A stretch of 64,000 nucleotides of DNA from PXAP01 sp964421595 (GTDB taxonomy: Bacteria > Bacteroidota > Bacteroidia > Bacteroidales > PUMT01): NCBI GenBank assembly GCA_964421595.1, contig CAYQXY010000023.1, forward strand, positions 1-64,000, read 5' to 3'. The position numbers and the translations under genes are program-made. A model generated the notes under the pieces. That model was not told where the DNA came from. It saw only the letters and a list, made by a program, of their open reading frames with translations, and made no database searches. The number at the start of each line of letters is the position of its first letter. Position 1 is the first letter of the stretch. Below, piece by piece: positions 45,777 to 54,602 of this stretch.

Positions 45777-46820
45777 ATGAAAATTCTTATTGTTGGAAAA
45801 ATGGGATACATCGGTCCCTCAGTCACCAATCAGTTACGCAAAACCTTTCCTGATGCAGAACTTATTGGCTTTGATATTGGGTTTTTTGCGCACTGTTTAA
45901 CAAATGCTCATTTTTTACCTGAAAGAAAGCTTAATAAACAGATCTTTGGTGATATTCGTAAATTTCCGGACAAGTTACTTGAAGGAGTAGATGCAGTTTT
46001 GGACCTGGCTGCGATATCAAATGATCCGATGGGTAATAAATTCGAGGATGTTACCCTTGCTGTGAATCATAAGGCTGCGGTAGAACTTGCCAAAAAAGCA
46101 AAAATAGCCGGTGTTAAAATGTTTACGTATGCTTCAAGTTGTAGTATTTATGGTGCTGCCAGTGAATATCCGAAAAAAGAGGGTGATGAATTAAACCCAT
46201 TAACAGCTTATGCCCGTTCAAAGGTATATACTGAAAACGATTTAGAGCCACTTGCCGACGATAACTTCAAAGTTACCTGTTTGCGATTTGCCACAGCATG
46301 CGGTTTCTCAAACAGGATGAGACTGGACCTTGTCTTAAATGATTTTGTTGCAGGTGCACTTATAAATAAGGAAATAACAATCTTAAGTGACGGAGCTCCC
46401 TGGAGGCCAATGATAAATACAAAAGATATGGCCAGGGCTTTTGAATGGAGCCTTATACGCAGTGCCAGGGAGTCAGGTAATTTTCTGGTAATCAATACAG
46501 GAAGCAATGAATGGAACAACCAGATCAAGCCGCTTGCAGAAGCTGTTGCCAAAGCCATTCCCGGAACAAAAGTTTCTGTAAATATGAATGCTGCGCCCGA
46601 TAAACGTTCATACAGGGTAAATTTCGACTATTACCAGAAGCTTGCTCCTGACCACCAGCCGGTTCACGATCTTGAAAGAACCATCAATGAGCTTAAGGAT
46701 AATATGATCGAGATGAATTTTAATGATCCTGACTTCAGGTCTTCCAGCCTCATAAGGCTTCATGTGCTAAGTAATTTAATGCAACGGCAATATTTGAGTA
46801 ATAATCTGGAATGGATTTAG
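45777..46820 (+). CDS. NAD-dependent epimerase/dehydratase (extended SDR)
   Basis: The 347-residue protein has a variant NAD-binding motif GKMGYIGPSV (7-16), DLAAISNDPMGNKFEDVT, YASSCSIYG and the catalytic Tyr145/Lys149 (LTAYARSKVY). WRPMINTKDMARAFEW and FLVINTGSNEWN form the substrate part. The overall pattern fits sugar-nucleotide 4-epimerases, 4-reductases or dehydratases but gives no specific reaction. Together with the RmlC-like epimerase and the C-methyltransferase downstream it probably forms the late steps of a modified sugar. In related branched-sugar clusters such an SDR acts as the 4-ketoreductase after methylation. Confidence 0.82.
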   Translation: MKILIVGKMGYIGPSVTNQLRKTFPDAELIGFDIGFFAHCLTNAHFLPERKLNKQIFGDIRKFPDKLLEGVDAVLDLAAISNDPMGNKFEDVTLAVNHKAAVELAKKAKIAGVKMFTYASSCSIYGAASEYPKKEGDELNPLTAYARSKVYTENDLEPLADDNFKVTCLRFATACGFSNRMRLDLVLNDFVAGALINKEITILSDGAPWRPMINTKDMARAFEWSLIRSARESGNFLVINTGSNEWNNQIKPLAEAVAKAIPGTKVSVNMNAAPDKRSYRVNFDYYQKLAPDHQPVHDLERTINELKDNMIEMNFNDPDFRSSSLIRLHVLSNLMQRQYLSNNLEWI

Positions 46821-46842
46821 TCAATAATAAAAGCATATTATT

Positions 46843-47382
46843 ATGAAATTTACGGAACTACCTTTAAAGGGTGCATATTTGCTGGAAGTAAATAAGATAT
46901 CTGATGATCGTGGCTTTTTTGGTCGTGCATGGTGCAGGGAAGAGATGAAAGAGCATGGATTGAAGGAAGACATAAAACAAATCAATACTTCATTATCATT
47001 AAAAAAAGGTACTCTCAGGGGTATGCACTACCAGGTTGATCCTTACCAGGAGACCAAGTTTATACGCTGTACCCGGGGTAGTATTTATGATGTAATAATT
47101 GATTTGAGGCCGGAATCACCAACATTTCTGAAATGGGCAGCAAATGAATTAACTGCCGATAATTATCGCATGGTTTATGTTCCGGAAAACTTTGCCCACG
47201 GGTTTATTTCCCTTGAAGATCAGAGCGAAGTTTATTATCCTGTTACAGAATTTTACACTCCTGGTGCAGAGAGGGGGCTAAGATGGGATGATCCGGTTTT
47301 TAATATTAAATGGCCCATACCTGTTGAGATTATCTCAGAAAAAGATGCATCACAACCTGATTTTGATCGATCTGCATTTTAA
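46843..47382 (+). CDS. RmlC-like NDP-4-keto-sugar 3,5-epimerase family protein
   Basis: This 179-residue cupin is in the dTDP-4-dehydrorhamnose 3,5-epimerase family: DDRGFFGRAW, GTLRGMHYQ with the catalytic His62, TKFIRCTRGSIYDVIIDLRP and VPENFAHGFISLEDQSEVYYPVTEFY with the conserved tyrosines (131/132). Members epimerise C3 and/or C5 of 4-keto sugar nucleotides. No rmlA, rmlB or rmlD is in the neighbourhood, so it probably does not make rhamnose; it more likely acts on the CDP-linked intermediate of this locus. It lies 22 bp after the SDR and 71 bp before the methyltransferase. Confidence 0.88.
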   Translation: MKFTELPLKGAYLLEVNKISDDRGFFGRAWCREEMKEHGLKEDIKQINTSLSLKKGTLRGMHYQVDPYQETKFIRCTRGSIYDVIIDLRPESPTFLKWAANELTADNYRMVYVPENFAHGFISLEDQSEVYYPVTEFYTPGAERGLRWDDPVFNIKWPIPVEIISEKDASQPDFDRSAF

Positions 47383-47453
47383 ATTTTCCCTAAATGCTTG
47401 TTAACTGAGGATTTTGATTTAATAAACAGATTCTTTTACAATAAATTTTATGT

Positions 47454-48626
47454 ATGAAGCATAACGCATGTCCAAATTGCCACAGCAGTGAAATCGAAGA
47501 TTTTTTCAGGATGGAGAATGCTCCTGTTCAAAGTCTTGTCACTATAAAAAACAGAGAAGAGGCACTCGCCATTCCAAGGAAGGATATAACATTGGCATTC
47601 TGCCATAACTGCGCGTTTATTTTTAATAGTTCCTTTGATACAACTATCGATTATTACACTCAGGGATATGAGGATCAGCAGGGTTTCTCACCAACATTCA
47701 AAGAATTTATTACTGGTGTAACAAATCGCTTTATTGACAGGTACAATGTAAGAAATAAAGATATAGTCGAAATAGGATGCGGTAAGGGCGATTTTATTCT
47801 GCTTATGTCTGAGCTGGGGAACAACCGTGGGACGGGCATTGATCCGGCTTATGTTGAGGGGCGTATGGCACCAAACCCGAAATTAAAATTTATTAAAGAG
47901 TTCTATTCAGAAAAGCATGGAGATTTGCCGAATGATGTAATTACCTGCAGACATACGGTAGAGCACATTCACGGGACGGGTGAGTTTATGAAAACGATCA
48001 GAAACTCGATTAAGCCCGGAAAAGATGTCATTTTATTCTTTGAAGTGCCAAGTATTGTGAGGATTCTCAAGATTCAGGCATTCTGGGATATTTTCTATGA
48101 GCATTGTACATATATGAGTCCCGGATCACTGGGAAGGCTTTTCAGAATGAATGGATTTGAAGTGGTTGATATGTATCTTGAGTATGACGATCAATATCTG
48201 TTCATTGAGGCCAGGCCAGTTGATGAAATTTCACAAAAGATCCACCCGCTTGAAGAGAGTGTAGCAGACTTATGGAATCTTGCAAAGGAATTTTCTTCGG
48301 AAGTTTATAAGAGACTTGATGAATGGCGGGTTTTGCTCGAAGATTATAAAAAGAAGAACAAGAAGGTCGTTGTATGGGGGGGAGGGTCAAAATCGGTAGG
48401 ATTTCTTACTCATTTTGATAAAATCGGGCTTATTGAACATGTGGTGGATATTAATCCTCATATGACAGGCAACTATATCCCCGGTATAGGATTGAAATAT
48501 GAGAAACCTGAATTCCTCAAACAATATAATCCAGATGCGGTTATAATAATGAATGGTGTTTATCAGAAAGAAATTGGTGAGATGCTTGGCAAGATGGGGT
48601 TATATCCGGAATTGCATGCACTATAA
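47454..48626 (+). CDS. sugar-nucleotide C-methyltransferase (zinc-finger N-terminus)
   Basis: The 390-residue protein has the three-part layout of NDP-keto-sugar C-methyltransferases such as TylCIII/TcaB9. The N-terminal zinc-binding domain has Cys6, Cys9, Cys50 and Cys53; the SAM domain has IVEIGCGKGDF at 104-114 and the catalytic-region TCRHTVEHIHG; and a C-terminal domain carries VVWGGGSKSVGFL (Methyltransf_14 type). These enzymes add a methyl group to C3 of a 4-keto sugar nucleotide, creating a branched-chain sugar. The cluster context (CDP-glucose synthase, RmlC-like epimerase, SDR) supports this. The acceptor sugar is unknown. Confidence 0.88.
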   Translation: MKHNACPNCHSSEIEDFFRMENAPVQSLVTIKNREEALAIPRKDITLAFCHNCAFIFNSSFDTTIDYYTQGYEDQQGFSPTFKEFITGVTNRFIDRYNVRNKDIVEIGCGKGDFILLMSELGNNRGTGIDPAYVEGRMAPNPKLKFIKEFYSEKHGDLPNDVITCRHTVEHIHGTGEFMKTIRNSIKPGKDVILFFEVPSIVRILKIQAFWDIFYEHCTYMSPGSLGRLFRMNGFEVVDMYLEYDDQYLFIEARPVDEISQKIHPLEESVADLWNLAKEFSSEVYKRLDEWRVLLEDYKKKNKKVVVWGGGSKSVGFLTHFDKIGLIEHVVDINPHMTGNYIPGIGLKYEKPEFLKQYNPDAVIIMNGVYQKEIGEMLGKMGLYPELHAL

Positions 48627-48668
48627 CATTAACAAATATTTATTTTTAAATTATTCATATTTTCAAAA

Positions 48669-49631
48669 ATGGAAAACACAAATGGTTTAACGGTTTCAAT
48701 CGGAGTTCCTGTTTACAACGGAGGGTCATTTCTTTACGAATGTCTTGACAGTATTCTTAGTCAAAGTTTGGAAGACTGGGAATGCGTTGTTGTTGATAAC
48801 CAGTCTGATGACAATTCCTATGAAATTGCACGTGAATTCGAATTAAAAGACAAGAGGTTCAAAGTTATAAAAAACAAGGATTTTGTTCCGCTGGCTGATA
48901 ACTGGAATAATGCATTTACATTCGCAAATCCAAATGCCAGATATTACAAATTGCTTCAGGCAGACGACTGGATGTTTCCCAACTTTCTTGAGGAAGCTGT
49001 AAAGGTTTTTGAAAAAGATCCTGGCATCGGAGTTATTTCATCGTACAGACTTGCAGGGAACAGGGTTGATTGTGATGGACTGGACGTGTACGACGGACAT
49101 GTGTTTGATGGCCGGGATATTTTATACAGGCAACTGACAAGAACACTTGACATTTCGGGTGATATATCAACACTTATGTTTTCTTATGAGCACCTTAAAA
49201 AACTTAGTTACTATCCACGTATTTTCGATGGGAAATATCACGTCGATACTGAATTGTTTTACGATATGTGTGATGTTTCGAATGTGGGTTTTGTTTACCA
49301 GGTAATAAGCTATACTCGAAGGCACCCGGGTTCTCAAACCACTACTACAGTATTTAAATATAATACCTTTCATCAGCTGAACGAGACCGTGCTCTATCGT
49401 TTCAGACGTGACAATAAAGTTCTCAATGATTTATATAGAAAGGAACGGGAATCTTATGCCTACTTCTACCTTGTACAGAAATTAAAAAACAATAAAGCGT
49501 ATGAATGGCACAAAAGACATATTGACAGATGGTTTACAGCTGGTGAGTATATTCAGGGCATTCTGAAATATAATCCTGTTTCGATGTTGTTTAAGAAAAT
49601 TATGAATAAAATCCAGAGATTAGGGAAATGA
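48669..49631 (+). CDS. glycosyltransferase family 2
   Basis: The 320-residue protein has a GT-A fold: VSIGVPVYNGGSFLYECLDS at the N-terminus, VVDNQSDDNSYEIA for nucleotide binding, and the DxD-like LQADDWMFPNFLEEA at about 96-110. FDGKYHVDTELFYDM is the acceptor/catalytic region. There are no membrane segments, so it should act on the cytoplasmic face of the inner membrane, adding one sugar to the lipid-linked repeat unit. The donor cannot be read from the sequence. It lies 42 bp after the methyltransferase, so it may use the branched sugar made just upstream. Confidence 0.9.
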   Translation: MENTNGLTVSIGVPVYNGGSFLYECLDSILSQSLEDWECVVVDNQSDDNSYEIAREFELKDKRFKVIKNKDFVPLADNWNNAFTFANPNARYYKLLQADDWMFPNFLEEAVKVFEKDPGIGVISSYRLAGNRVDCDGLDVYDGHVFDGRDILYRQLTRTLDISGDISTLMFSYEHLKKLSYYPRIFDGKYHVDTELFYDMCDVSNVGFVYQVISYTRRHPGSQTTTTVFKYNTFHQLNETVLYRFRRDNKVLNDLYRKERESYAYFYLVQKLKNNKAYEWHKRHIDRWFTAGEYIQGILKYNPVSMLFKKIMNKIQRLGK

Positions 49632-49697
49632 TTATTCGTGTATATGAAACCTGGCAAATTTTATAAACGAATAGTATAATCCCTGAATATTTGTAAA

Positions 49698-50543
49698 ATG
49701 AGTTTTCTCAATCTTTCACCTTTAAAAAAGTCGTTCCGACGGACATTTATTTATGATGTTTTTAGATTATACTCCAGATATTCTAAAAAAGTTCACACCG
49801 GACAAATCAAAACAGTATTAATAACAGGAGTAGCCCAGGGGCTTGGCCGACTATTGTCCATTCGTTTTGCTCAGGATGGATATAAGGTTATCGGGTTGGA
49901 TGTCATCCCGAAGGAGAATTTGGATGAAGATCTGAGAAATGCCCTGGTTGATTTTGTTGAGTTTGACCTTCGTGATCTTGATGGTATTGATGAAATGCTT
50001 GGTAGTATTTTTAATAAACACAAAAGAGTTGATCTTCTGATAAATAATGCCGCAATTTTAAATTTCAAATTAATTCATGATTACCATACAAGTGAGATAA
50101 AAGATATGGTTGCAGTAAATCTGACCAGCGTCATGATTTTAATAAAGGACATTATTCCTTATATGCTGGAACAGAAATTTGGCAGGATTATAAATATTTC
50201 TTCAGATTCTGCCTTCCGTGCGGAAGATAAGTTTGGCGTATATTCTCCTACAAAGGCCGGGGTAATGATGTTAAGCGATTCGGTAAGCAAGATATTCTTC
50301 AGTAAAATAAATAATGAAGACTTAACTATTAATTCGCTTAATCCCCATAGGATCAATACTCCTGAATATTTAGCTGAAAATCCTGATGTAAATCCCGATA
50401 AGCTCATATCATTTGAAAAGGTATACAGCAAAATTGTCCGTATCATTTCAAGTAGAGTTAATGGAGGAACATTCCCAGTGTTCGGTTTTTGGAGAAGAAT
50501 CGGAATGCTCATGATTAAATTTGGAAGGTTGTTTTTACCATAA
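49698..50543 (+). CDS. short-chain dehydrogenase/reductase
   Basis: A classical SDR of 281 residues. After a basic 35-residue leader it has TVLITGVAQGLGRLLSIRFA (NAD(P)-binding TGxxxGxG), LLINNAAILNFKL (NNAG-like), IINISSDSAFRAEDKFGVYS with the catalytic Ser, and YSPTKAGVMM (YxxxK). The reaction is unknown. It sits directly before the LhgO-like oxidase, 46 bp apart, and I suspect the two act in sequence on a small hydroxy/keto acid or sugar substituent of the polysaccharide. The N-terminal extension with several Arg/Lys residues (KKSFRRTFIYDVFRLYSRYSK) is unusual for SDRs and may hold it at the membrane. Confidence 0.85.
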   Translation: MSFLNLSPLKKSFRRTFIYDVFRLYSRYSKKVHTGQIKTVLITGVAQGLGRLLSIRFAQDGYKVIGLDVIPKENLDEDLRNALVDFVEFDLRDLDGIDEMLGSIFNKHKRVDLLINNAAILNFKLIHDYHTSEIKDMVAVNLTSVMILIKDIIPYMLEQKFGRIINISSDSAFRAEDKFGVYSPTKAGVMMLSDSVSKIFFSKINNEDLTINSLNPHRINTPEYLAENPDVNPDKLISFEKVYSKIVRIISSRVNGGTFPVFGFWRRIGMLMIKFGRLFLP

Positions 50544-50589
50544 ACCTTTTTGGCATAAATTGTTTTAATAATTACTAAATCTTTCAATT

Positions 50590-51789
50590 TTGAAATTTGA
50601 CATAATAATAATCGGAGCCGGGATAGTTGGACTTGCGACTGCTTTAAAGCTTAAAGAAAAAAACAGCGATTTAAATGTAGCTATTCTGGAAAAAGAGAAT
50701 GATATTGCCCGTCATCAAACCGGCAATAACAGCGGGGTTATCCATGCCGGTGTATATTACAAGCCGGGTAGCCTTAAAGCATTAAACTGCCGTAAAGGCT
50801 ACCAGATGCTGATTGATTTTTGTGACAGGGAAAGCATAAAATATGAGCTTTGCGGAAAACTGATTGTGGCAACAAGTAAAAGTGAAATGCCGTCTTTTGA
50901 GAATCTTTATACCAGGGCAAGGGAAAACGGTCTCGAAAAGGTCAAAAGACTCAGGGCTGAAGAAATAATTGATTATGAGCCCCATGCCACTGGAATTGCT
51001 GCGCTGTTTGTGCCCTATACAGGGATTATTGATTATACGGAAGTTAGCCGCAAGTACGCAGAGTTATTCACCAAAAGATATGGGGGATACATTTTTACCG
51101 ATTCAAAAGTTTTAAATATAATCAGTAATAATAGTGGGTTTAATATTATTACCAGCTCAAAGGAGTATGAGTGTGGTTTTGTTGTAAATACTGCCGGCTT
51201 GCAGTCTGATAAAATTGCTCAGCTCACTGAAAAAAATCTGGACACGCGAATTATTCCATTCAGGGGTGAGTATATGGTATTGAAGGACGAGAAAAAGCAT
51301 TTTGTCAGGAACCTGATATATCCGGTACCCGACCCAAATTTCCCGTTCTTAGGTGTTCATTTCACCAGAATGATAAACGGAGGCATCGAGGCCGGACCAA
51401 ATGCAGTATGGGCTTTTAAAAGAGAGGGATATAAAAAAACCAGCTTTAATTTACTTGAGTTCCATGAATCACTCGCATGGCCCGGATTCCGGAAAGTTAT
51501 GATGAAATACTGGAGAATGGGCCTTGGAGAATATTACCGTTCATATAGCAAGCCGGCTTTAGCACGGGCTTTGCAAAGACTTGTTCCGGAAATCCGGAAA
51601 GAAGATCTTGTTCCCGGGGGAGCAGGAGTAAGAGCTCAGGCTTGCAGTCGTCTGGGCGGGCTTGTCGATGACTTTCTTATTCTTGAAGGAAAAAAGACTT
51701 TCAATGTACTGAATGCCCCTTCTCCCGCAGCTACTTCATCGTTATCTATTGGAGAAACTCTTGCAGGAAGGATTATAGGTAAACTTTGA
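50590..51789 (+). CDS. LhgO-like FAD-dependent oxidase (L-2-hydroxyglutarate oxidase family)
   Basis: The 399-residue protein starts with TTG (no ATG is near the FAD motif) and reads KFDIIIIGAGIVGLATALKL, the FAD-binding motif of the DAO superfamily. HQTGNNSGVIHAGVYY, VNTAGLQSDKIAQL, FRGEYMVL and FLGVHFTRMINGGIEAGPNA closely follow LhgO, which oxidises L-2-hydroxyglutarate to 2-oxoglutarate and passes electrons to quinones. LhgO is normally metabolic; its place inside a polysaccharide locus with an SDR is unusual. Horizontal co-option or a role on a related acidic substituent is possible. Intact in length and motifs. Confidence 0.87.
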   Translation: MKFDIIIIGAGIVGLATALKLKEKNSDLNVAILEKENDIARHQTGNNSGVIHAGVYYKPGSLKALNCRKGYQMLIDFCDRESIKYELCGKLIVATSKSEMPSFENLYTRARENGLEKVKRLRAEEIIDYEPHATGIAALFVPYTGIIDYTEVSRKYAELFTKRYGGYIFTDSKVLNIISNNSGFNIITSSKEYECGFVVNTAGLQSDKIAQLTEKNLDTRIIPFRGEYMVLKDEKKHFVRNLIYPVPDPNFPFLGVHFTRMINGGIEAGPNAVWAFKREGYKKTSFNLLEFHESLAWPGFRKVMMKYWRMGLGEYYRSYSKPALARALQRLVPEIRKEDLVPGGAGVRAQACSRLGGLVDDFLILEGKKTFNVLNAPSPAATSSLSIGETLAGRIIGKL

Positions 51790-51969
51790 AACTATCCTGA
51801 GTGTTTTATTCTCTCAGAAATTCATAACCTTTGTTCTTCAGGGGTGCAAAAATTAACAGGATACGCTGTCCTTATTTATTATCAACCTTATCAAACAGAA
51901 ACAATATGATCAATGTTTTTTTGGACTATTTTTATAACATGGAAATCATGCAGGCAATAATTATATAGA

Positions 51970-53388
51970 ATGAGTTTTAAAAAAGATTTCATTAAGAATG
52001 TTGCCCGGTTTGGTGGATACACTTATATGGTGCAAGTCCTTGAATTTGTATCCACGATTATTCTTTCAAGAATAATTAGTCCACAGGAATACGGCTTTGT
52101 AGCCTTAATATTGGTTTTCAGTGGATTTATCGGTGTATTTAACCATATTGGTATTGCACACGCTATAATCAGGTCAGATTATAGTGACGAAAAGATCAGG
52201 CATTTTTTTAGCTTGTCAATCTGGATCGGCATGTTCCTTTTCGTATGCTTTTCGTTGCTGGCCTATCCTATAGCACTGTTTTACAATAACATGAAACTCC
52301 TGGCTCCGACTATGTTCCTTGGTGTTGTTTTTATTTCACAGAGTCTGAGTTTTGTTCCGGCTTCACTGGCAAAAAAGGAACTTAAATTCAACTTAATTGG
52401 TTCTGCAAATATTATTCAAACCGTTTTTCTGCTTGTATTTACAATTATTCTGGCTTTCCTTGGATTTTCATACTGGTCGCTTATAATACCCATGGCTTTT
52501 TCACCATTGGTAAGATATTTTTATTTTGTTAACAAGGTTAAATTTAAACCTGCATTTTATGGTCCCGGTGCTGCTCTTCGACTTCTTAAAGAAATAAAAT
52601 CCCTTGCCGGAAGCATAACCGTTTCAGGAATTTTAAACTACTGGAACAGAAACACTGACAATCTTGTAATAGGAAAGTTTTTTGGTGAAATTTCCCTTGG
52701 ACTGTATAACCGTGCGTATAAATTTATTTATCTGGTTAATCGTCTGATTGTAGGAATTTTTGGAGTTGTTTTATATCCCAGTCTTAAGAAATTAAAAGAC
52801 ACTGGAGGAGATACAAATAGTGAGTTTTTAACTATTGTAGGGGCAATAAGTTTACTTACCTATCCTATTTCTTTTATCCTGATATTATTTGGGGAGCCCA
52901 TGGTGCTTATATTATGGGGGCCCGACTGGATTGGAGTGGCCCAATATCTGCCTTATATCGGAGTATTGATAATGATTCAGCCAATACTATCTTCAATGAC
53001 AGATTATTATGTTCTTCAGGGTAAAGAGAAAACAGTTATGCATATTGCTGTAATTTCATCAATATTAACGATATCTGCAATTATTACAGGTGCTTTTTTC
53101 TCTGTAGTGCATGTTATCCTGTTTTATGCTATAGCCAATATCGTATTACTAATACCAAAGATGATCCTGGGTTTCTACTATGCTTTAAATTACAGGGTAG
53201 CGGAGATTCTGAATTTTTGGTTGCCAAAAATTATTTTAACATCATTTTTACTTTATTTCATTCATTCAGGTATGGATCTGTACAAGACTGTAGTTATTGG
53301 TATTTATCCTTTACATTTACTTCATTCTCAAAGGAATGACATGAATAAAATTATCAAGATGTTCAAGAAAAGATTAACAAGAGGTTAA
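51970..53388 (+). CDS. Wzx-type oligosaccharide flippase
   Basis: The 472-residue integral membrane protein belongs to the MOP exporter superfamily (polysaccharide biosynthesis protein). It starts FIKNVARFGGYTYMVQVLEF, with LSRIISPQEYGFVALILVFSGFIG in the first helices typical of Wzx/RfbX. I count about 12-14 hydrophobic segments. It would flip the undecaprenyl-linked repeat unit across the inner membrane for polymerisation by the Wzy protein at 54603. The final C-terminal stretch (LYKTVVIGIYPLHLLHSQRND) is less typical. No WecA/WbaP-type initiating transferase is in this window. Confidence 0.88.
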   Translation: MSFKKDFIKNVARFGGYTYMVQVLEFVSTIILSRIISPQEYGFVALILVFSGFIGVFNHIGIAHAIIRSDYSDEKIRHFFSLSIWIGMFLFVCFSLLAYPIALFYNNMKLLAPTMFLGVVFISQSLSFVPASLAKKELKFNLIGSANIIQTVFLLVFTIILAFLGFSYWSLIIPMAFSPLVRYFYFVNKVKFKPAFYGPGAALRLLKEIKSLAGSITVSGILNYWNRNTDNLVIGKFFGEISLGLYNRAYKFIYLVNRLIVGIFGVVLYPSLKKLKDTGGDTNSEFLTIVGAISLLTYPISFILILFGEPMVLILWGPDWIGVAQYLPYIGVLIMIQPILSSMTDYYVLQGKEKTVMHIAVISSILTISAIITGAFFSVVHVILFYAIANIVLLIPKMILGFYYALNYRVAEILNFWLPKIILTSFLLYFIHSGMDLYKTVVIGIYPLHLLHSQRNDMNKIIKMFKKRLTRG

Positions 53389-53570
53389 TGAGGGTAAATA
53401 AACAAGTATGTGAGAATTTTGTTAATTTTTTAAAACCTTTAATGTATTGTTGCATGTTATTCGTTACCACATATGGAGCACCAATAAGCATTCATGTTCC
53501 ATCTTCCGTTTAAGGATGGTGGGAGATACAGAATGTACAGATTTAAGTTAATTTAATAATTTTAATAGTT

Positions 53571-54542
53571 ATGAAAAATCCCAGGGTAAGTGTTGTAATA
53601 CCAACACATAACCGCGCCAGGTTAATTACAAGAGCACTCGATAGCCTGAAGAATCAAACGAATCAAGATTTTGAGATATTTATTGTTGATGATGCATCTA
53701 CTGATAATACAGAAGAGGTTATAAAGAATTATAATGACAGCAAAATAAAATATATTCGTTTGTCAGAAAATGTCGGTCAATCAAAGGCACGCAACATTGC
53801 AATTCAGCAGGCTAACGGCGAATACATCGGCTTTCTGGATTCAGACGATGAATGGCTGCCCGAGAAAATTGAAAGACAGCTTAAATTATTTGAACAGTCA
53901 AAAGACCCTAATCTCGCCGCAGTATATTGTGGCTCCCTTGAAAATGATGAAATTCATAACAAGACTTCTATTCGAAATGGAGGAAATGTAAGGGGAGATA
54001 TCTATGTGAAACTGCTGTCTGGTTTCTGTCCCTCCACTCCCACATTGTTTCTTGTTAAAAAAACCGTTCTGCATGAGGTTCAGGGATTTGATGAGTATTT
54101 ACCCACATTTGTTGATTATGATCTGTGGTTAAGGATTGCACGATTAGGTCATACTTTCGATGTTGTTGATGAACCTTTAATAGTAAAGCACGAGCATGCA
54201 GGTTCCCAGATTGCCAAAGATCCTAAAAAACGGGAAAGAGGACTTGAACTGTTTTTGGAAAAATGGGGAGAAGAACTAATTGCTAAAGCCGGGCCACAAA
54301 CTTACCATAACCTCAGACTTAAGAAATTGGAATCGCTGGTCACTTCCATTACCAATAATCCCGGAGATGATTATAAAAAGGATGCGAGCCGTTCAATTAA
54401 GCTTTTGCTGGGCGTACGGTCAAGAAGAATAAATTTATATGTAAAATTGATAATAATGCTTTTACTAACTAAAGGTACATTGGGTTATACGAAAAAGTTG
54501 AAAAGTGTTTTTAAAAGAGAGAAAAAACAGGAAGTAGTATAA
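53571..54542 (+). CDS. glycosyltransferase family 2
   Basis: The 323-residue protein has VSVVIPTHNRARLITRALDS at the N-terminus, FIVDDASTDNT, the metal/nucleotide site FLDSDDEWLPEKIERQ at about 88-103, and FDEYLPTFVDYDLWLRI, the usual GT2 acceptor-side motif. A C-terminal hydrophobic stretch (LYVKLIIMLLLTKGTLGY) may rest on the membrane. It would add a second sugar of the repeat unit. The preceding 182-bp gap contains the small inverted repeat CCATC...GATGG and no recognisable gene. Confidence 0.9.
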   Translation: MKNPRVSVVIPTHNRARLITRALDSLKNQTNQDFEIFIVDDASTDNTEEVIKNYNDSKIKYIRLSENVGQSKARNIAIQQANGEYIGFLDSDDEWLPEKIERQLKLFEQSKDPNLAAVYCGSLENDEIHNKTSIRNGGNVRGDIYVKLLSGFCPSTPTLFLVKKTVLHEVQGFDEYLPTFVDYDLWLRIARLGHTFDVVDEPLIVKHEHAGSQIAKDPKKRERGLELFLEKWGEELIAKAGPQTYHNLRLKKLESLVTSITNNPGDDYKKDASRSIKLLLGVRSRRINLYVKLIIMLLLTKGTLGYTKKLKSVFKREKKQEVV

Positions 54543-54602
54543 CACAATGCCTGTTTGTTTGTTTTGTTAACAGGTAGTTGACATTACCTGAACAATGTTG
54601 AT

